A DNA stretch of 64,000 nt from Chachezhania antarctica (GTDB taxonomy: Bacteria > Pseudomonadota > Alphaproteobacteria > Rhodobacterales > Rhodobacteraceae), in contig NZ_QZEX01000003.1 in the NCBI RefSeq assembly GCF_003646465.1, positions 1-64,000 of the forward strand. The letters run 5' to 3'. The position numbers and the translations under genes were made by a program. Position 1 is the stretch's first letter, and each line of letters opens with the position of its first letter. Under the pieces are notes generated by a model that saw only the letters and a program-made list of their open reading frames with translations, searched no databases and was not told the origin of the DNA. Shown here in pieces: positions 60,923 through 64,000 of this stretch.

Positions 60923-61755
60923 GCCTCTCCCGTCCGGTCGCGCAGTTCCTTGCGCAGGTACCCCCAGGCGACGCAGGCCGTCATCAGGTAGGCGATGAAG
61001 CCAAGCGCATTGGCCACGCCGTAATCGCCGTAGGCATTGATGCGCCACGCCATGTCGACGGTCAGCATCGTCGGTTGCTGGGCATTGATCATCATCGGCA
61101 CCGACAGGACCGACATCATCATCACGTAGCTCAGGATCAGGCCCACCATCAGCGTCTGCGCCACCTGCGGCACGACGATCCCGAACAGGATCCGCAGCCG
61201 CTTGGCACCAAGGTTCTGCGCGGATTCGATCATCGACCGGTCAAGCGATGCCATCGCGCCGGCCAGCAGAAGCGTCACGAACGGGGTCTGCTTCCACACG
61301 AAGGTGATCACGATGCCGCGCCAGTCGAGGTAGCTGGCCGTCTGGAACGGCGTCAGCAGCCCCATTTCGACCAGCGCATTGTTCATCATGCCGTTCTTGG
61401 CCAGGAAGGTGCGCATCACCTGCGCGGCGACCACGAAGGGAATGAACAGCGGCCAGCGATAGAGCCAGCGCAGCACGGCAACGGCCCGCGGGCTTCGCCC
61501 CAGCGTCAGGTATCCCGCAATGGCGATGGACAGGGCCCCGATCAGCGCGGCCGACAGGGTGACGATCACCAGCGAAAACAGGATGTCGGCGGAATAGAAC
61601 GCCCAGGCCTTGGTAAAATTCCCGATGCCCCAGCGCCCGGCCTCTTCCTCGCGGAAGGCCCAGATCAGCGAATAGCCCAGCGGCGTCAGGAACAGCACCG
61701 CCATCAGCACCAGCGCGGGCGCGATCAGCAGCAGGGAGGTTCGGCGCGAGATCAT
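60919..61755 (-). CDS. Pot/Fbp-type ABC permease, first subunit (PotB-like)
   Basis: 278 residues with six membrane segments; I-E-S-A-Q-N-L-G-A-K-R near 185 is the EAA loop. The start at 61755 (MISRRTSLL) has AGGA 7 bases upstream; ATG at 61761 is an alternative that would place AGGA too close. Overlaps the PotC-like gene by ATGA. Confidence 0.86.
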   Translation of the reverse strand: MISRRTSLLLIAPALVLMAVLFLTPLGYSLIWAFREEEAGRWGIGNFTKAWAFYSADILFSLVIVTLSAALIGALSIAIAGYLTLGRSPRAVAVLRWLYRWPLFIPFVVAAQVMRTFLAKNGMMNNALVEMGLLTPFQTASYLDWRGIVITFVWKQTPFVTLLLAGAMASLDRSMIESAQNLGAKRLRILFGIVVPQVAQTLMVGLILSYVMMMSVLSVPMMINAQQPTMLTVDMAWRINAYGDYGVANALGFIAYLMTACVAWGYLRKELRDRTGEA

Positions 61756-61822
61756 CGTCATATCCTGCAAGACACGGGGGCGGCACGGCGGCCGCCCCCC
61801 AACCGGGATCAATCGACCCGGA

Positions 61823-62962
61823 TCAGTTGGTCACCTTGGTTTCGTACTGTTCCAGCATGTCGGAAAAGTACGATCCCAGCGGGAAGGGCTTGGCCTTGGC
61901 CGCAAGGTCCGCCGGCGACACGTCGGTGAACAGCTTGGCCCAGGTCGCTTCATCCAGCGCGCCTTCGATGTGCTGCGCGTCGATGCCGGGATACCAGTTG
62001 AACTTCTTCACGATGCCTTCGGCCTGGACCTCGGGCGAGGTCGCCAGCTCGATGAACTTCATCGCCGCGTCGGCATGGGCGGCCTTGGCCGGGATCGCGT
62101 AGTAGTAGGGCTGGCCGGGCATGCCGGGTTCGGGCAGCAGCAGCTTCAGGTTCGGGTTCAGACGGCCATCGGCCTGCCAGGTGTAGAACATGTCGACCCA
62201 GACCGGGCCCATCACGATCTCGCCCCGGTTCAGCATGTCCAGCGTCCCGGCATTGCCCGGGGTGAAGGTGACGTTCTCGTTGAACGCCTTCAGATCGGCG
62301 AAGGCCTGGTCCCAGCCGGCCTTGGCGGCATCGTCGTAGGGGCCGTTCATCAGCGTCTGCGCGTCGCCGCCATAGGCGTAGATCCACGCGGTGGTGAAGG
62401 CCACGCCGGACATGCCGTTCTTGATGCCGTTATAGCCGAAGGCGCCGGGATGGGCTTCGGCCCAGGCCTTGATCTCGTCCATGCTCTGCGGCACGTCCTC
62501 GACCAGGTCCGGGTTGTAGGCGATGGCCGTCTGGGACGAGAACATCGGCATCACGTAGCCATCGACATCCGTGCCAAGCGCCGACGTCGCATTGGCAGAG
62601 CTGACAAGATCACCGGTCGCGATCCGGTCGCGGTACGTCTGCAGCAGGCCGGCTTCGACCATCTCGGCCGTCTTCAGCTGGTTGGTGACGATCACGTCGG
62701 TGTCCCAGCTGTCGCGCCCCTTCTGGGCGTCCAGCTTTTCAAGGATCGCCTGGCTGCCCGCATCGCCCGGGCCGGTGCCGACGGTGTTGACGGTCCAGCC
62801 GGGGTTCTGTTCCTCGAACATCGGGCCCAGGTAGTCGGTCACGTAGTCGACCATGTTCTGGCTGCCGCCGGTGGCGACGTAAAGGGTTTCCGCCTGTGCG
62901 GCACCGGTCGTGACCAGCGCGATCGCCGCCGAAGCGAAAAGCTTTGCATATTTGACTGACAA
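61823..62962 (-). CDS. Pot/Fbp-type ABC transporter substrate-binding protein
   Basis: 379 residues. A signal peptide of about 24 residues ends G-A-A-Q-A-E. The mature part follows the type II fold of polyamine, thiamine, iron or phosphonate binders (T-L-Y-V-A-T-G-G-S-Q-N; W-V-D-M-F-Y-T-W). The ligand is not clear from sequence. Operon with the permeases and the ATPase. Confidence 0.87.
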   Translation of the reverse strand: MSVKYAKLFASAAIALVTTGAAQAETLYVATGGSQNMVDYVTDYLGPMFEEQNPGWTVNTVGTGPGDAGSQAILEKLDAQKGRDSWDTDVIVTNQLKTAEMVEAGLLQTYRDRIATGDLVSSANATSALGTDVDGYVMPMFSSQTAIAYNPDLVEDVPQSMDEIKAWAEAHPGAFGYNGIKNGMSGVAFTTAWIYAYGGDAQTLMNGPYDDAAKAGWDQAFADLKAFNENVTFTPGNAGTLDMLNRGEIVMGPVWVDMFYTWQADGRLNPNLKLLLPEPGMPGQPYYYAIPAKAAHADAAMKFIELATSPEVQAEGIVKKFNWYPGIDAQHIEGALDEATWAKLFTDVSPADLAAKAKPFPLGSYFSDMLEQYETKVTN

Positions 62963-62980
62963 GGTGTTTCTCCAGAAGGA

Positions 62981-64000
62981 TCAGAGGGGGTGTGCGACAG
63001 GTGCTGCCGCCTTGGATCCGGTCACGGCTGTCTGGGATCTTGCAGGAAACAGACTTAGGGCCGTGGCCGGAATACATGCATCGACATCGGCGCCGATGGG
63101 CATCTTGCGGGCGGCATCGGCCATCAGCCGAAGCGCACCGATCCGGATTTCGTGACGGTAGACCGACCCAAGGTACGAATGCTGGGCCACCCGGCCCCGC
63201 AGGGTCAGCCCGGCGCTGTTCGGCCCCGCCCCGCCCTGCCCCGCGCCGTTCACCTCGCCCAGTTCGACAGCGTCGGACCGGAAGATCAGTTCGGCCGGTC
63301 CCGGCGCCACCGTCTGCGGCACGTGCAGCGCCGCGCGCGGCAACCGGGCCCGGGCACCGTCCGGCAGCGACAGGATCAGCTCCTCGCCGCCGCCCAGGTC
63401 CACCGGCAGGGTGTTGGTCGCGCCCATGAAGCGGGCGACATAGCTGTCGGCGGGGCGATGATAGACCTCCTCGGGCGTGCCGATCTGCGCGATCCGGCCC
63501 CGGTTCAGGATCACCACGCGGTCGGCCATCGACATCGCCTCTTGCCGGTCATGGGTGACAAGGATCGTGGTCAGGCCCAGCCGCTGCTGCAGCGCCCGGA
63601 TCTCGTGCCGCATGGTGCCGCGGGTGCCGGCATCGAGGTTCGACAGCGGCTCGTCCAGCAACAGCACCGGCGGATCCACCGCCAGCGCCCGGGCCAGCGC
63701 GACACGCTGTTTCTGCCCGCCCGACAGGGCCGCGATCCGGCGGCCGGTCAGGTCGCCCAGCCCGACCAGCCCGGCGATATCGGCCACCCGCGCCGCGATC
63801 TGCGCCCGGGACTGTCCGCGCAGCTTCAGCCCGTAGCCGATGTTCTGCGCCACCGTCATGTGCGGCCACAGCGCGTAGGACTGGAACATCATCGCCATGC
63901 CCCGCGCTTCGGGGGGCGTGTGGCTAAGGTCTGTGCCGTCCAGCAGGATCTGCCCCTGCCGCACCGGCACGAAGCCTGCCAGCGCGCGCAGGAGCGTCGT
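62981..64000 (-). CDS. Pot/Fbp-type ABC transporter ATP-binding protein, partial at window edge
   Basis: 340 residues visible; the N terminus, with the first half of Walker A, lies beyond the window (the visible part begins T-T-L-L-R-A-L-A-G-F). Q-loop M-F-Q-S-Y-A-L-W-P, signature LSGGQKQRVALARAL, Walker B L-L-L-D-E-P-L-S-N-L-D and switch T-H-D are intact. A TOBE-like domain occupies the C terminus. It is first in its minus-strand operon and powers the permeases encoded next. Confidence 0.9.
   Translation of the reverse strand, partial: TTLLRALAGFVPVRQGQILLDGTDLSHTPPEARGMAMMFQSYALWPHMTVAQNIGYGLKLRGQSRAQIAARVADIAGLVGLGDLTGRRIAALSGGQKQRVALARALAVDPPVLLLDEPLSNLDAGTRGTMRHEIRALQQRLGLTTILVTHDRQEAMSMADRVVILNRGRIAQIGTPEEVYHRPADSYVARFMGATNTLPVDLGGGEELILSLPDGARARLPRAALHVPQTVAPGPAELIFRSDAVELGEVNGAGQGGAGPNSAGLTLRGRVAQHSYLGSVYRHEIRIGALRLMADAARKMPIGADVDACIPATALSLFPARSQTAVTGSKAAAPVAHPL

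Overview
This GC-rich window (about 65% GC by eye) reads like an accessory region of an alphaproteobacterium, most likely Rhodobacterales (Roseobacter/Paracoccus-like). That placement is inferred from the protein families present: TRAP transporters with GntR/LysR regulators, a stand-alone ribH behind an FMN riboswitch, a dimethylformamidase-like enzyme, RTX and S53 exoproteins, and DUF2291 beside an Rbs-type importer. There are no rRNA or tRNA genes and no core housekeeping operons. The window is almost entirely uptake systems, their catabolic enzymes, local regulators and a few exported proteins, as on a chromid, megaplasmid or chromosomal accessory segment.

Layout. 1-218: the 5' end of an IS110-family transposase and its upstream flank. 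219-11715: a catabolic operon on the minus strand (CaiB-type CoA-transferase, dimethylformamidase-like small and large subunits, SnoaL-like protein, aldehyde dehydrogenase), then a divergent LysR regulator and a complete Liv-type ABC importer (SBP, LivG, LivF, LivH, LivM). 11716-12952: a decayed TRAP dctP remnant, two identical GTATAC-core operators and a GntR/FCD regulator. 13060-18704: a DeoR regulator divergent from a SLOG-fold protein plus a CUT1-type sugar ABC importer, closed by a strong hairpin. 18794-30596: a small duplicated-motif protein, two exported serine beta-lactamase-like hydrolases, a large winged-helix/ATPase regulator, a TpsB-type outer-membrane transporter and a convergent RTX protein with 29 tandem nonapeptides.

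31058-38766: a LysR regulator and a Dpp-type peptide ABC operon ending in a C39-like cysteine peptidase. 39059-43537: a GT4 glycosyltransferase divergent from an S53 (sedolisin) protease carrying a C-terminal DUF4114 domain. 43586-48996: a LysR regulator divergent from a TRAP operon (order M-P-Q) with an N-acyl-D-amino-acid deacylase. 49104-59322: two divergent operons, one coding an L-fucose-isomerase-like enzyme, split transketolase and FGGY kinase, the other an Rbs-type ABC importer with DUF2291 and a DeoR regulator. This gene set matches the transketolase route of D-apiose catabolism. 59333-60011: ribH under an FMN riboswitch. 60113-64000: a PotABCD/FbpABC-like importer whose ATPase runs off the window.

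Six separate uptake systems (Liv, CUT1 sugar, Dpp, TRAP, Rbs and Pot-like) occur in 64 kb. Most are paired with their own regulator, and four with adjacent enzymes that suggest a substrate class. The least explained module is the dimethylformamidase-like operon with its Liv transporter. Start codons were chosen by Shine-Dalgarno match, operon overlap and family length. No database or structure search was possible.
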